This document shows, piece by piece, positions 15,986-27,673 of a stretch of DNA of 64,000 nt. Within the stretch, counting starts at the first letter, position 1. Each line of letters starts with the position of its first letter. The translations under genes and the position numbers were made by a program. Where the stretch lies: contig JAKJHU010000075.1 in the NCBI GenBank assembly GCA_022316685.1, positions 1,798,001 to 1,862,000 on the forward strand, given 5' to 3'. The stretch comes from Progne subis subis. Lineage: Eukaryota > Chordata > Aves > Passeriformes > Hirundinidae. The notes below the pieces were generated by a model that made no database searches, was not told the DNA's origin, and saw nothing but the letters and a program-made list of their open reading frames with translations.

Positions 15986-17929
15986 TGGGATTTTTAACTG
16001 AATAATTATTTCAAATCAAATTCACTAACCAAACTACACAAAAGGTTCCAAAATCTCAGGGGGAATCCTGAAAACAAAAACCAATAACACAAACTGAGTG
16101 CCAGCTAAATGGAAAGAGGAGCCTGTGGGGATGCTTAGAGACTACTAGCCATAGGAAAGCTTGGAAGTGCTGATTCTCAGAGCCCTTGTTCAAGTGAAGC
16201 ATGGCCTGAGGTCTCATAACTTTGTCCAATTCCTCCTGGCTAGAAATAAAACCATCCAAACACAGAAATGCGAGGCTGAACTCTATCACTCTATGCCTAA
16301 CTCATAATGCTGAAGCATATATGACACAAGTAGGTTATTCTGCCCTCCACTTAAACCACTTTTTGCAAAAATAGTTTCAATACCACTTCACTGCTGCTCT
16401 TACCTTTCTTTCCCAAACTTTCTCAGAAAACAAGTACCTTGATCCTTTCCTACTTTGCCCATGGAAATCTGAATGGCTGCAATGAAACCCAAAAAGACTG
16501 GTCACCTTTCCACCATGCCAACCCCAGACATCTCACTGAAATAACAACAGTAGTCTGTTCTCAACCAGAGATTAACTCTGCAGTCATAGAACGAGCTCCT
16601 GCTACTTGAATTCTGTACAAAGTACTGACAACGTGCACATGAAAACATCATCTCTTTTCCATCTACCCCAATGCGAATGTCTTAATCTCTGCTTTAGAGC
16701 CTGTTCTTACCCAACACAAAAAATAGATCTAAGTTTAAACCTTGGAGTGAAATACTTAGACAAAATTTCAAGCAACGTGTGGCATTTCAATTATTTCTTC
16801 CAAACATGGAGCCATAATTTTAGCAATACTACGTAAGTTGAACAGTAACTCAACTTCAACACTGTAGTAAGTGGCTAAATCTTTTCTGTTATAGAAGATC
16901 ATGCAGAAGACAAAATCACGTACTCTCTGAAAGTAAATGGAAAGGATGAGATGCAGAGAAGCAACAGACATCGACCACCTTTACAACACAGTATTAGAAG
17001 TAACCTAACTACGTGTACATTGCATTCTGATGTACAAAAAATGTGCAATGTAAAGCGTATTAACAAACGTTTAGCATCTCAGCAAAAAAAAAAAAAAAGT
17101 GCATGCATAAGTATGTCCACATAATGAGACAAAACATCTTGATTCGGTAGGTAAATATTTAGGCCATTTAAACAATTATGCATTGTCGTGCAAAACGACA
17201 GGAATCTCTCAAATTACTACAGTCTTTAACCCAGACTGCGCTTAAATGTTTCTGTGGCCTGCTTAACATTCCAGGCATACTTCTGGCAAGGTAGCTCTGG
17301 CTAAGGTTCAAACTGTCCTTGTCCAACTTTCACTTACTATAAAAACATTGTTTAATATAGAAAAGCATACACAGAGACATATGTTTCTTATTTCGCAGAC
17401 ACCTAAAATACTGACACTTGTGTTCACTTAACTCGGCGTGGAAATTTTTAGGCGACCGCTTTTGAAGCGAGGTCGTCTTTTACTGGGCAGCACCCGCAAC
17501 AGAGCCCATGTCTCCACCAGATTTCAGCTACGACGCTTCCATACTGCTTATAACGCATTTCTGCTAAAAGCCCTAAGACCTGGCCGTATTCATCCACCCT
17601 AAATGAAAAGAAAAGGCCTAACTCGGGCTCCCCACGCACCACGGGGCCGTGCAGACGCTGCTCCGGACACCACGCAGCTGCAGGTTTTTGCTGCTAATTT
17701 GCAGCAGACCGCGCATTTGTCAAATTAAGCGCAGGAATTTCCCGGTTTGCTTACCTCCACGCAGCGTTATCTTTTATGAGGAGGTAATCTACCAAATTAC
17801 TCCAGCATGCCTCCAGCCTGCTGCTGCCAATTAGTTCAGCCCGGCTAATAAATCAGGATGGCCAAGCCGCTCGGTAACAGCGGGGCTGGTCCGGTACGCG
17901 AGCAGTATAAACACAGGCGGTGTCAGCGC

Positions 17930-19210
17930 TCCTGCCTCCCCATCTCCCCCCGCACTGAGACAACGCTGAGCCCGAGCACCCACCACGGGGTCGTGGGGGG
18001 CGGAAAGCTTCAATAACTATTTTTTCTGCATCAGATTTAACACGTAACACTGCCGACAAACCCATCAGCGGCAGGGGTAGAGGCTCTGCTCCCACAATGG
18101 GCCGCGGAGGGCCGATGTGACAGAGTCCCCACTCTGGGCCGCCGACCCGGAGCCTCCGAGCGCCCCGCCGGCAGCGGCACCGCCGGCCCCGCCGCCCACA
18201 CCCTCCCGGCGGCCCCGGACAGGGGAAGGAAAATGTCGCCGATGGGCCCGGCCCCGGGTGAACGGGGCCCACGTTCCCCTCGGATCTCACTCGTACCTGT
18301 CCCGGGGGTCGATCCACGAGGTCTGCCGGGTGTTGTGATCGATGTAAAAGACTCGCCCGTCGAAGTCCCTCGCTTCCTCCCAGCCGGCGGGCAGCGGCAG
18401 CTCCGAGCTCTCCCGGCCCCGCTGCACGCCCGCCGCCGGCCCGCCGCCCTGTCCCGCCGCCGCTTGCTGCTGCCGCCGCCGCCGCCCGCCGCTCAACCAC
18501 GGCATGGCCGCTCCGCCGCCGCGCCGCCGCCGCCCTGCTCCGGCCGAAAGCCGCTCCCCGCCCGCCGCCGAGGCAGCTCCAGTCCCGCCCGGGCCGCGGC
18601 CGCCCGCCGCCTCCTCCTCCTCTTCCTCCTCCAGCACTAACAGGCGGCCCCGCGGGGAGCGGGACTCGGGCGGCTCCGGCTCCGCCGCGCCGAGCTCATC
18701 CTCCCCCGCGCCAGCCCCGCTCCAAGCCGGGACCAGCCCCGCCGCGCTTCCTAACCCCGCCCGGGACCTGCCCCGCACCGCCCCGGCTCCCAGCCCGCGA
18801 TCCCGGCCCGAGCGCCCCCGCCCCGCCGGTCAGCAGCGCCCCGCCGCCGCCGCCTGCCGCCCGGCGCCTGCCCCGGCCATCTTCCCTCCCTCGGCCCCGC
18901 CCGGCTGTTCCCACGGCGCGGAGCCCTCCCACCCCGGCCCGCTCTGTGGGGCACGGGGGAAGCAGCGGGGCCCGGCCCGGCCGCACCCTGCGCCGCGGAA
19001 GCCGGGCCCAGACCCAGACACGTCGGCTCTAGGAGAGGGCGGCTGCCTTCCGCCCCGGGCCCGGGCCGGGAGAAGGAGGCTGAGGCCCCACCGGGGCCCG
19101 TCCTGTCCTGCCTCGGGGCCTGTGCTCTGCCTCGGCCCGTGGGGGGCCGGGGGGAATGAAGGAGAAGAGGAGCCATGCCCGGCCCTCGCCGGGTCATGCG
19201 TTTTCCGGTG
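17930..19210 (-). promoter_or_regulatory. WWC3: CpG island covering WWC3 promoter, 5' leader and exon 1
   Basis: GC content rises sharply compared with the AT-rich flanks, and CpG dinucleotides are dense and undepleted from about 17.93 to 19.21 kb. The island contains the WWC3 start codon at 18,505. No TATA box is obvious upstream of the start on the minus strand, as expected for a housekeeping-type CpG-island promoter. Runs of CCG trinucleotides (18,425-18,500 and around 18,515-18,610) encode or flank the variable N-terminus. The exact transcription start cannot be read from sequence. Long open frames on both strands within the island are a by-product of the lack of A/T-containing stop codons. 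Confidence 0.85.
18297..18505 (-). CDS. WWC3: WWC3 first coding exon (WW domain 1), partial gene
   Basis: The exon encodes 69 codons plus two bases of codon 70. The protein starts [11 protein letters not shown], which I recognise as the N-terminus of vertebrate WWC3 rather than WWC1 or WWC2. After a Gln/Ala/Gly-rich variable stretch (residues 12-34) comes the first WW domain, residues 36-70: LPLPAGW with Trp42, the FYIDHNT strand (Phe53-Tyr54), and TSWIDP with Trp64 and Pro67. The frame stays intact up to a consensus donor (exon end ACAG, then GTACGAG at 18,296 leftward), splitting the Arg70 codon after two bases. WWC proteins are cytoplasmic scaffolds whose WW domains bind PPxY motifs (for example in LATS and AMOT proteins) and act in Hippo signalling; this is family knowledge. 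The start was chosen by homology. It has G at -3, but the frame stays open for 91 codons upstream. All later exons (second WW, coiled coils, C2) lie beyond the left edge. Confidence 0.93.
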
Positions 19211-22200
19211 CCCGCCAGAAATGCCTCGGAGGTGCTGAGCAATCTCGATGTGCACAGGGACATGGGAAAGGGATTGGGGTCCACTACAAAGGCTCAAAAG
19301 ATGTTGAAGGAGAGGTCCTGAAGACCGGACGAGTCACGGAGATCATGCTGTATCCAAGGTTGGATAAGGGAAGGTGGAAAATTATACATCCGGTTTGCTT
19401 GACATCTCAGCTTGGTCCCTTAACTCCCATTCTGTAGAGCAGAAAGCAGCTGTATCTGATTTGAGACTGCTGGAGACCACAACGCAGGGTTCCAGCTACC
19501 ATCTAGAAATAAATTCCACAAAACTTTGTTGAAACAGGGTTAAAAATTGGCGTGAGGGACTCTGTGCCTTTGCAAGATGCTGCCTTCAGCTAAACCTTTA
19601 AAAATCTGGACATAACAATTAACATTAAAATAATGCAGGCTAAGCTTCTGAAAACTAGGAACAGGGTTAACAATATATTCTCAAACAACCTCAACTCAGC
19701 CCCTTGAAATTGGCAATGCCCTGCCAGGGATTATATTGCAATTCCAATTATGTTTCACTCGCATTCACCGTTTTAAATTACATCTCTATGAACATTAATT
19801 GCTGCAGTATGGTTATATGTGCAGGAAATTAGAGGACTCTTGCTCCTGACTTCTTAGGACTTTCTCTTTCATCCCCTCCATAAAAACACTGGCTATCCAA
19901 GAGCAGTGCATGAGAGAGGCAGCATAGATAATAGAACAGATCTGACTTTCTACTTACTGTCTTGTAGGTTATTTCAACAGCAGTAGACTGTAGTTTTCTT
20001 ACCAGGGTTACTGTCAGCCATGAGGTGCAATATAGTAATAGGTGGGTTTAGTGCTGAATGCAAAGCAGTGTAGGAAGCTCTGAGGTCAAAGGGGAAATAG
20101 ATTAAAAATGTGGTAAAGGTGTAAAATTTAGCAAATGCAAGGTTGTAGATCTGATCTTCATAAGCGTAACAGCTTATGTTTAGATCAGTTTATCTCGACA
20201 GAGTTTGCTTCAGCAAACACTTGTCAGGCCATCTCATGTGGTCCCGAGAGTTCAGCAGTCTCCAGAAAGAAGGTGCTGCTTCTGTGCTACAGATGTTTTT
20301 GAAGAGTATGTCAGAGCAGATAGAGTTCAGGCACAGTACAAACTATTTTTTGGTTGTTGCAGCTTTTATTATTTTAAGTACATCTCCCAGATTTTCAGAA
20401 GATTTGTTTAGCAGAGGTAGGCATTCTAAATGGTCCATATCTATATTAACCTTTTGGGACACTGGGTTTTTTTGTTTCAGAAAAATCTCGAACAGCTGTC
20501 CACTGTGCACCACAGCTCAACTTTCTCTTCATTACTTTGAATGCCTTTGCAGCAATTACCTTAGCACAGTAGCTGCACAGCTCAGCACCATTCCAAGACA
20601 CTGGACTAGTTCATAATACCTGGAAGCAGTACAGCCAGGTTGCTATAATAATCCAGCAAGAGTAATGAGCCCTGCTGAGGGTACGTGCAGCACTGCCCTC
20701 CAACATGGGCTGGTTCTCCCTCATCACTCCCCAGAGTCCCAAAAGAGGATCAAGCTTCAGCGAAAAACCTGTAGATGGAAGTTGCAGAAACAGTGTGTGA
20801 CTGACCATGGAGGCAACAAAAAAGGAGGCAGGGAGCTCAACACAGCAGTGAACAAGAGGAAAACTGGCAGGACTGAGTGTGGAACATTTCCTTCAGGTCA
20901 TAGCCCTTCAAGTAAATTCTTTTCTTAACTTTGGCAAATTGCTCCAGGTTGGAGCCAGAAAAGGACTTGGCTGGGCTGTGGTTTCTCAAGCAGAATTATC
21001 ATGCACATGATCAGTGTAAAACATGTTCTGTATATCCAGTATGCCTTGATCTCATGGATTCATTATAAAAGCTGTTGAAGATGCATATGCTACCATGTAA
21101 AGCACACATCCAAGATTTTCAGGTGCATTTTAGCTGCTTCTGCAAGTGACAGGTTGCATTTTCCTAAATCTTGAACAAGGTTCTGCCTGGGCAAAGTTTT
21201 CAGGCTAAATATGAGAACATGTCCTAAAAAAAACCCATCAGATTAAAAATTATCCTAGACTTCAGTCTAACTTTTAGGCTGGCTGTATCTAGAAAAATCA
21301 TTAGGTTCAGTTAGGAGCTGAAGCTTCTTAAACACTCATGAATAAAAGTGTTGAAAAACCTGATTCCAGGAGTCCAGCCAAGTATGCACAGAGCTGCCTA
21401 CGGGAACCGGTAGGATATGATAGGGCTAGCACTTGCCTCACTAAAACTGAAACTCCCTCTGTCTGCAGCACATCCATGCCAAGGTGCTAGGCAGGAGCTC
21501 TCAATTATTTTCCAGGCCAGAACAGTACCCTTCCTTGGATGTTACCTCATCCTTCTGCCCGTTCCTTGTGAGGAAATGAACAAAGCATTCAGAGCCAAGG
21601 ATTATTTCTGAGTGACATTGTAAGTCGAGAAGAACCTGAGAAGGTCACTGTAGTTTTCATGCCGAAGTACTAATTTGCAATGCATTTTGGGCTGTCCAGT
21701 GAACCCCTCCCAGGCCTGCATGGCTGCTCCCTCCTTTTTATTTTCCTTCCTCTTTAATGTCTGTCCTACATCCAGAGGGTAAAAGGAAAAAGAGGGACAG
21801 AGAACCTGGTCTGGGTTGCAGAAGGAAACACTCTACCAAAGAAAGATGACCTGCATAGTATGCAACATGTAATAACATGCAAGATTTTGACTTAAAATAG
21901 ATAAAAGTGCACTGCAGGAAATTAAATGCTTGAAGGTCATATTTTAATCAATCTGGACAAATAGAAATAAATCATATTTCATATATGATGATAACAACAT
22001 AAATTTACACAATTTTTGTCTCACATTTTCTTCATATATAGATAATACACATCTCAGTTCTCATGTATTTCACACACCTTCGTTCCACACCTGTTTTCCT
22101 TCCACTCTTTTCCACCCACAAACATTGCTCACACATTCACTCATTCCTTAGGCACACCTATCCCCATTAACTCAAAATTACATAAGCAGCTTTTCTTCAT

Positions 22201-24110
22201 GTGCCTTCCCTTGCCATGTTCAATGTTTATAATCACAGGTTCTACCTACACATCCGCTCTGTTATACCTGCTCTTAAACCCAGGTCTTGATTTATATCAC
22301 AACCTATATATATTGTGTTTCCACAGAAAATGTAACTATTTCCCACTGTAGGTTGTAGATAATAAGTTCTAATTTTATTGCTGTCCACAGCAAAAGCCAT
22401 TAACTCTGCATAAAAATCCTGACCTCATTTTGGCTCTCCACTTCTTTCTCACAATTGCTGGAAAGTGGCAGCCAGTCAGAACAGGTATCTCATTGTGTAT
22501 AACAACTCCATCCTCATCTTCTAATTGTGAATACTTATTTGCAATTTATTTCCCATTTAGCAGATATTCCAACCTCAGTGGGACCTTTGTACTGTCTTGA
22601 CATCTAACTAAAAATTGCCACTGCTCTTGGGATCATAGATGTCATCTGGAACAGCAGAGCAAAGTCTCCATCATCATTGTCCTTATGGCGATCTATAATG
22701 CTTATCCTGCAAGGGGCTTGCTGCACTTTCCATATCTAACAGAACAAAATCATAAGAGACAGGGGCATAATTTCTCATTAGCTCTGTCCCTTTGGGTCAT
22801 TTATGTTTCCCACACATACACATGCATGCAAAAATATAAAGGCAAAGATAAATTAGAGATAGAGAGGACACAGAAACATACACAAATACACAGAAAGATA
22901 TGTTGTAAGGACTCTCCAAATCAAACAAATATGCACTGTGTCTATGACAATCTGTTAGCTGGTTGAATGGCTTTGCTGCTGAGAAATCTGTCTCAGGTGG
23001 AGGCTTTCCTTGGGCTGCCTCCAGAATGGTGGAAACCATAGTGGCTTCCCTGCTTTTGCAGCCTTGAGCTGGTGTGGTGTCTGAAGTTCTTTCAGAGCTT
23101 ACTGGGCAAAGCAGAGTTTTGATACTTGAGTTTAAGTATGTGGAACAAGGTGGGACATGGTCTCTTCCTGAGGGCTACTGATTGAGATGGTAGGGAAACT
23201 GGACAAGAACCAATCCCCAGGGATTACACAGGGTTCAGGGATGGTGTAATAGATGCCAGATGCAGTGTGTAGTGGGAAGGATGATCAGCAGTCACCCATT
23301 TCAGAGGAACCAGAAAGTAGCAAACCCTAAACTCTCACTTGGTGTCAGCAGCCAAGAGCAGGGCTCCAGGATTAGAGGGCCTGTTGATGATCATTCTCTG
23401 GCTCATCTGTGAAGTGTGCCAGGGTGAAGGTGTGAAGGGTGCCAGGAAGCAACACAGGAATGTAAAATCTCTGAGGGCTTTCAGGATGGGTTACGCAGCA
23501 AGGAGCTGTGTTTGGTACATGTGAAGGAAGCAAGTCTTTCCCTCTATACATCGAGCATGTCTGACACTTTTCACGAGGAAGGGTATTTCCACATGGAAAG
23601 TAGACTGAAAATTCCAAATCAGTGGGGAAAAAAACAGAGGATAGGTCTGAATCTAACATGAAGTATTACTGAAAGACTTCACAAACAAGAGTGTTATCAG
23701 GAGGCATTTATTCTGCAGCAACAAGTCATCTGAGAAAAGGACAAGGAATCCTATGGGACTTTTGTAATCATTAATATTTTTCCCGTGCTTCTTTTCTCCA
23801 CAGTAATTCTACTTAAATGGACTATGAAAGGTCTGTATTTAGAGTTTTTGGGTCAGTAGTCCACATCCAACTGAAGAAATAAATAAAAACAAGTAATTGT
23901 TTGGTGCTTCACTTCCTGGTAGGGAAATAGCAAAGAGTTGCATTGCCATAGTGCATAGTGTGCATAGATGACACGTGAGGTAGATAACAAAGAGGACATC
24001 TGGGCATGCTCAGAAAATACCCTCTTTACAGTATTTTTACTTCAAGTATTAAGGCTGTGGTTTGCCTTTGAATAAATGCAATTCAAATGCTTACACACTC
24101 ACTGCAATGA

Positions 24111-24111
24111 A

Positions 24112-24148
<37 letters not shown>

Positions 24149-24158
24149 TATATATAAA
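24111..24158. repeat. Compound (TA)n(CA)n(TA)n microsatellite
   Basis: Alternating TA units run to about 24,130, followed by about nine CA units and then TATATATA. This is a typical purine-pyrimidine alternating tract and is likely polymorphic. Confidence 0.9.
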
Positions 24159-26401
24159 ACTGTTTTTTCCTCCTATCATTATGCCCATAAACCACTGAAA
24201 TATGTATATAATATGCTTTTATAATGCACATTCAAAATTTTGTGGCATGCCAAAATTCTTATTTTATTACATTGATTTAATACACCATATACAGGATGAA
24301 TTATTGAACATCAAATTTTAAATAAACCAGATTATGTAGAAATAGTAAGATATGATACTCATCTAGGCTTCACAGCTTAATAAGACTGTATTAGCTACAA
24401 ACAGAAAATTTATGAAATGTACAGAAGTTAGATATTAAACAACTGTAGCAATAGATTTAAATATAGATCAATTCCCTAAGCATGCGGGTGTGTTAACCTT
24501 CAGCTTGCATATCCCTTTCTAATCCTTTTTGTCATGGCACCTACTCATTTGTCTCCAAAAGGCCTGGGATAACAACAATGTGAATTTCTCTTTATCATTT
24601 CTAATGTAACATTCCACTTGATTTATTTATCAGCTGTATTTTCTTCAAACAGCGTAAGTGCTCTCCTCAGGAAATCCTACTGACTGATTTGTCACTGTTC
24701 CCCGTGACAAATCCCATTCTTTATGCTACACCTCTTCTTGCCAACTATTTAAATGCCTAGATTCAGCATTTTATCTATTAAAACATTTCAGATAATTATA
24801 GCTATGAAAAGTTGTTAATTTTTCCTATTGAGATAAAAGAAAATTTTCATGTGCCTTCCTGTGGTACATTCAGTCCCAGACAATGTTCAAGTCTGAAGCT
24901 CATAATGAAGTGTTGTGCATAAATTGCACAGTATTTTAAATTTCAGATTTTTAAAAGTCTCTGTAGAGATCTGATGAGTCGTCAAGCTAGTTTAGTCAAT
25001 ATAAAATTCCTGCTCAAGCATCCTAGTACAGAGTGAGAGTACAGGGGGTAGTTACCCCACAGTGCCTCTCTCTCAACTCTGTCTTAACCCTGAATACTCA
25101 CACATCTATTTGCAAACTTAAGCCTATTTCGCTTAAGTGCTTTCCCAGACAACTATAAATAGTCTCTTGGAAGTGGTAATTAAGTCAGGACCACATTCAC
25201 TCACAGGAATTTAACAGCTTCTCCTGACAGAATGCAATTGTTTTTTCCTCCTCCGTCCAGGTCTTTGCAATTGGCCACAGGGGAGCTGGAATGCTTTAAT
25301 GGTTCAAACCATTTGCAATATGATTGTATACTGGCACATTATTATTTGTTTTGCTTCATTATTCGTGCTGCTATTAATTCTTATTTTAAAAATAATGTGA
25401 AGAAACATATTAAGTCTGAGCTCCGACTTGTCATGTGCCCAAAATAAAATAGGATGATGGAAGTGAGGGCGGAGCTACCCTGGAGGACCCAAGAGGCTGG
25501 AGGACAAGATGGTGGGTGCTAGGGAGGACCCGTGGAGATGTTAGCAGAGACAATGGTGAACTCCAACATAGAAAAATATATTTAAACTAACTGAGATGAC
25601 AGTTTAGGGATTATTGTACTGTATGCTAATTTCAGCAACTGCAATGACAATTTTGTGTTAATTGTATAATCATAAGTTGTTGGAAGCAACTTCTCTACAA
25701 ATATTTGTTGAAGTTAGCTTGATTTTTTTTCAAATTATAGTTAGACTAAACTTAGATGAAAATAAAGTTATTTCACTTCAGTTTATACTTAAAGTAAGGA
25801 AGAGTTATTTGTCCTGTAAGATTTAACAAAGAAACCTCTCATGTCAGCATTTTATACACGCAGTGGCCACAGCCCACTGCATTCTAGCTCTAACAGGAGA
25901 TGCTTTTTTGCCTCCTGACCTTGGAGCCAGCAGGGTGCTGTGCCCACCCCACAGCAAGGAGGCCCTTTTCCTGCTGCTGGTGCTGCCCACCCCTTGGACA
26001 GGGTGCTTGGAGGAAGGCCTGAAGACTGGTGTGTGTGTCTTGTGTCAGTTTGAAAGACAGTAAATGTAGTCACTGTCCCACATAGAGCTTTTACAAAACA
26101 GAAATAGAGAACATTCTAGATAAATTACCATATATAGGCTTTATGCAGGATTCCCCAGCACATTTGCTCAGTGACTCCCAATTACTTCAACAACACTGGA
26201 GTGCTTGTTCTCACATTGACATCACCAGAGAGACATTTATTCCAACACAAGATGTTTGCTGTGCAGAATATGTCCAATTTTGTTTTACATAAGCACATTA
26301 TTACAGTTCATTTTTCATTTTCATCAAAAGATATCTGTGGCATTGCCTACTCTTAGGAGCAAAAAAAAAAAACAACACAAAACAACCCCCCAGCAACACT
26401 T

Positions 26402-26423
26402 CCCCCCCCCCCCCCCCCCCCCC
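26402..26423. repeat. C22 homopolymer
   Basis: An uninterrupted run of 22 cytosines, preceded by an A12 run and short C clusters. The minus strand is therefore G22, which can form G-quadruplex structures. Length is unreliable in most sequencing methods. Confidence 0.9.
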
Positions 26424-27381
26424 ATCTAAAAGAAACATGCCAGCTCCCATATGTTTCAGTAAGTACACATTCCAGTTCAGCAAGATGAGCATCATTGACA
26501 ATGCGTGTTGTCATTTGGATACTGGAAACATAAATATATACGTAATACCTCTGAAACATGAGGATGATTTTAGCAAGTCAAATCAAAGTCCATCCAGCCC
26601 AGTACAGTGGTCACTGCCAGCTGCCCAGAGGAGTTTAAGGACAAATCAGACATACAGTGACATTTTTCAAGAACTGTCTTCTAATCTTCAGTGAATTCCA
26701 GCTCAGGATGTTCTTGTCCAGAACCAGTACCCTTGTATTCAACAGTTTCCAAGGGACTTCCTTTATTAAATTCATCCAACTGTTTTAGTATCTACATTAT
26801 ATATAGCAGGTATCTTTATCAATACCCTTGAAGTATTATCTTTTGTGCTGTTACCAGTTTGATGCCTCCTATCTATTGTACTAAAGGAAACTGTGATGAT
26901 TTTCTGTTTTCTCCATGGAGATGCGTCACATCTCCCATCCATCCTCACTGTGATGTGTTTTTGTGATATTCCCAGTCTTATGGAAGAAGAAATATCTTTA
27001 TTTATTTCAAACTGGACTGAAGTGATCGCTGCCCCACATTCACCATGATGGCTGACCAACGAATTAGAAAACAGGGTTGGATAATATTCCCCACTAGTCT
27101 GTCCTATCTGAAATAAGGGCAAAAATGCAATTTAATGGTTTATTTTGGCCTTCAGTTCATTTTTCATGTGCTGTGGATATGCACAGAAGTGCTGAGTATC
27201 AGGAGCTCTGAAGTGTATATAAGTTCTGAAAAGCAGAATTCCTTACAGAATTCCCCAGTATGCCCAGATCAGAAAAATATAACCATAATACTATTACATT
27301 CATGTTATAGGAATATTACTTTCATAACTAGAAAGCTTCTCCTCTTAGATAGCAGAGCAGTCATCAATACTTTTTCAGGGC

Positions 27382-27446
27382 TTTTTTTTTTTTTTTTTTT
27401 CTTAGTTTAGTTTAGTTTAGTTTAGTTTAGTTTAGTTTAGTTTTTT
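27382..27446. repeat. T19 run and (TTTAG)8 pentanucleotide repeat
   Basis: A run of 19 T is followed by one C and then about eight perfect TTTAG units to about 27,441, ending in another T run. It is not the vertebrate telomere repeat TTAGGG. A short CR1 tail lies about 165 bases to the right. Confidence 0.9.
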
Positions 27447-27610
27447 TGTTGTTTTCACTTTTCTGGGCAGCACTGCCAACCCATTTGTATGTATATTCTT
27501 CTTTTAAGCGAACAGCCCTCGCAGAAATCAAGGTGATATTTTATAGTGTTGTAACAGATCATTGCTAGATATAGGATATATGTGCAAAGAATTTCTAATC
27601 TTTTTAATTT

Positions 27611-27673
27611 CACAGAATCATTAATGTTGGAAAAGACCTCCAAGATCATCAAGTCCAACCTTTGACCAAAGGT
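27611..27673 (-). mobile_element. CR1 LINE 3' end fragment
   Basis: Read on the plus strand it starts cacagaatcattaatgttgg and continues with the AAGACCTCCAAGATCATCAAG block, which is the reverse complement of the CR1 3' terminus. Only about 63 bases remain, so it is a severely 5'-truncated, non-coding copy, as is usual for this family in birds. Confidence 0.85.

Larger units (their letters stand above)
1..18296 (-). other. WWC3: WWC3 intron 1, 5' part (truncated by window edge)
   Basis: This is the sequence downstream (leftward) of the WWC3 exon 1 splice donor. Exon 2 of the family begins with the rest of the first WW linker and the second WW domain. I looked on the minus strand for codons of those conserved residues and did not recognise them, so the whole stretch is read as intron. 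It is AT-rich, has frequent stops in all frames, and only short chance reading frames. It contains a perfect 45-bp tandem duplication, a (CA) tract near 11,410-11,427, a T/G-rich simple repeat near 15,890-15,985, several A or T runs of 10-15, and no recognisable LINE or LTR copy. The last 600 bases before exon 1 become GC-rich as the CpG island begins. Confidence 0.7.
19211..27381. other. Intergenic DNA upstream of WWC3
   Basis: AT-rich sequence with no supported gene. Reading frames here are short and lack recognisable domains. It holds a TA/CA microsatellite near 24.11-24.16 kb and a C22 homopolymer at 26,402-26,423. It also holds a moderately GC-rich patch around 25,450-25,560 and a possible very old interspersed repeat around 26,585-26,790. 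Nothing else stands out. Confidence 0.7.

Noticed and set aside
1..18296. WWC3 exon 2 (second WW domain)
   Set aside because: I scanned the minus strand for the conserved exon-2 residues and found no convincing match. A translated search with WWC3 protein would settle it.
17853..18500. 215-codon minus-strand frame overlapping WWC3 exon 1 in another frame
   Set aside because: Out of frame with the WW domain; GC-rich chance frame.
18504..19238. 244-codon plus-strand open frame opposite WWC3 exon 1
   Set aside because: Low-complexity Pro/Arg/Ala sequence in a CpG island and antisense to a real exon; a composition artefact.
27402..27441. Interstitial telomere
   Set aside because: The unit is TTTAG, not the vertebrate TTAGGG.
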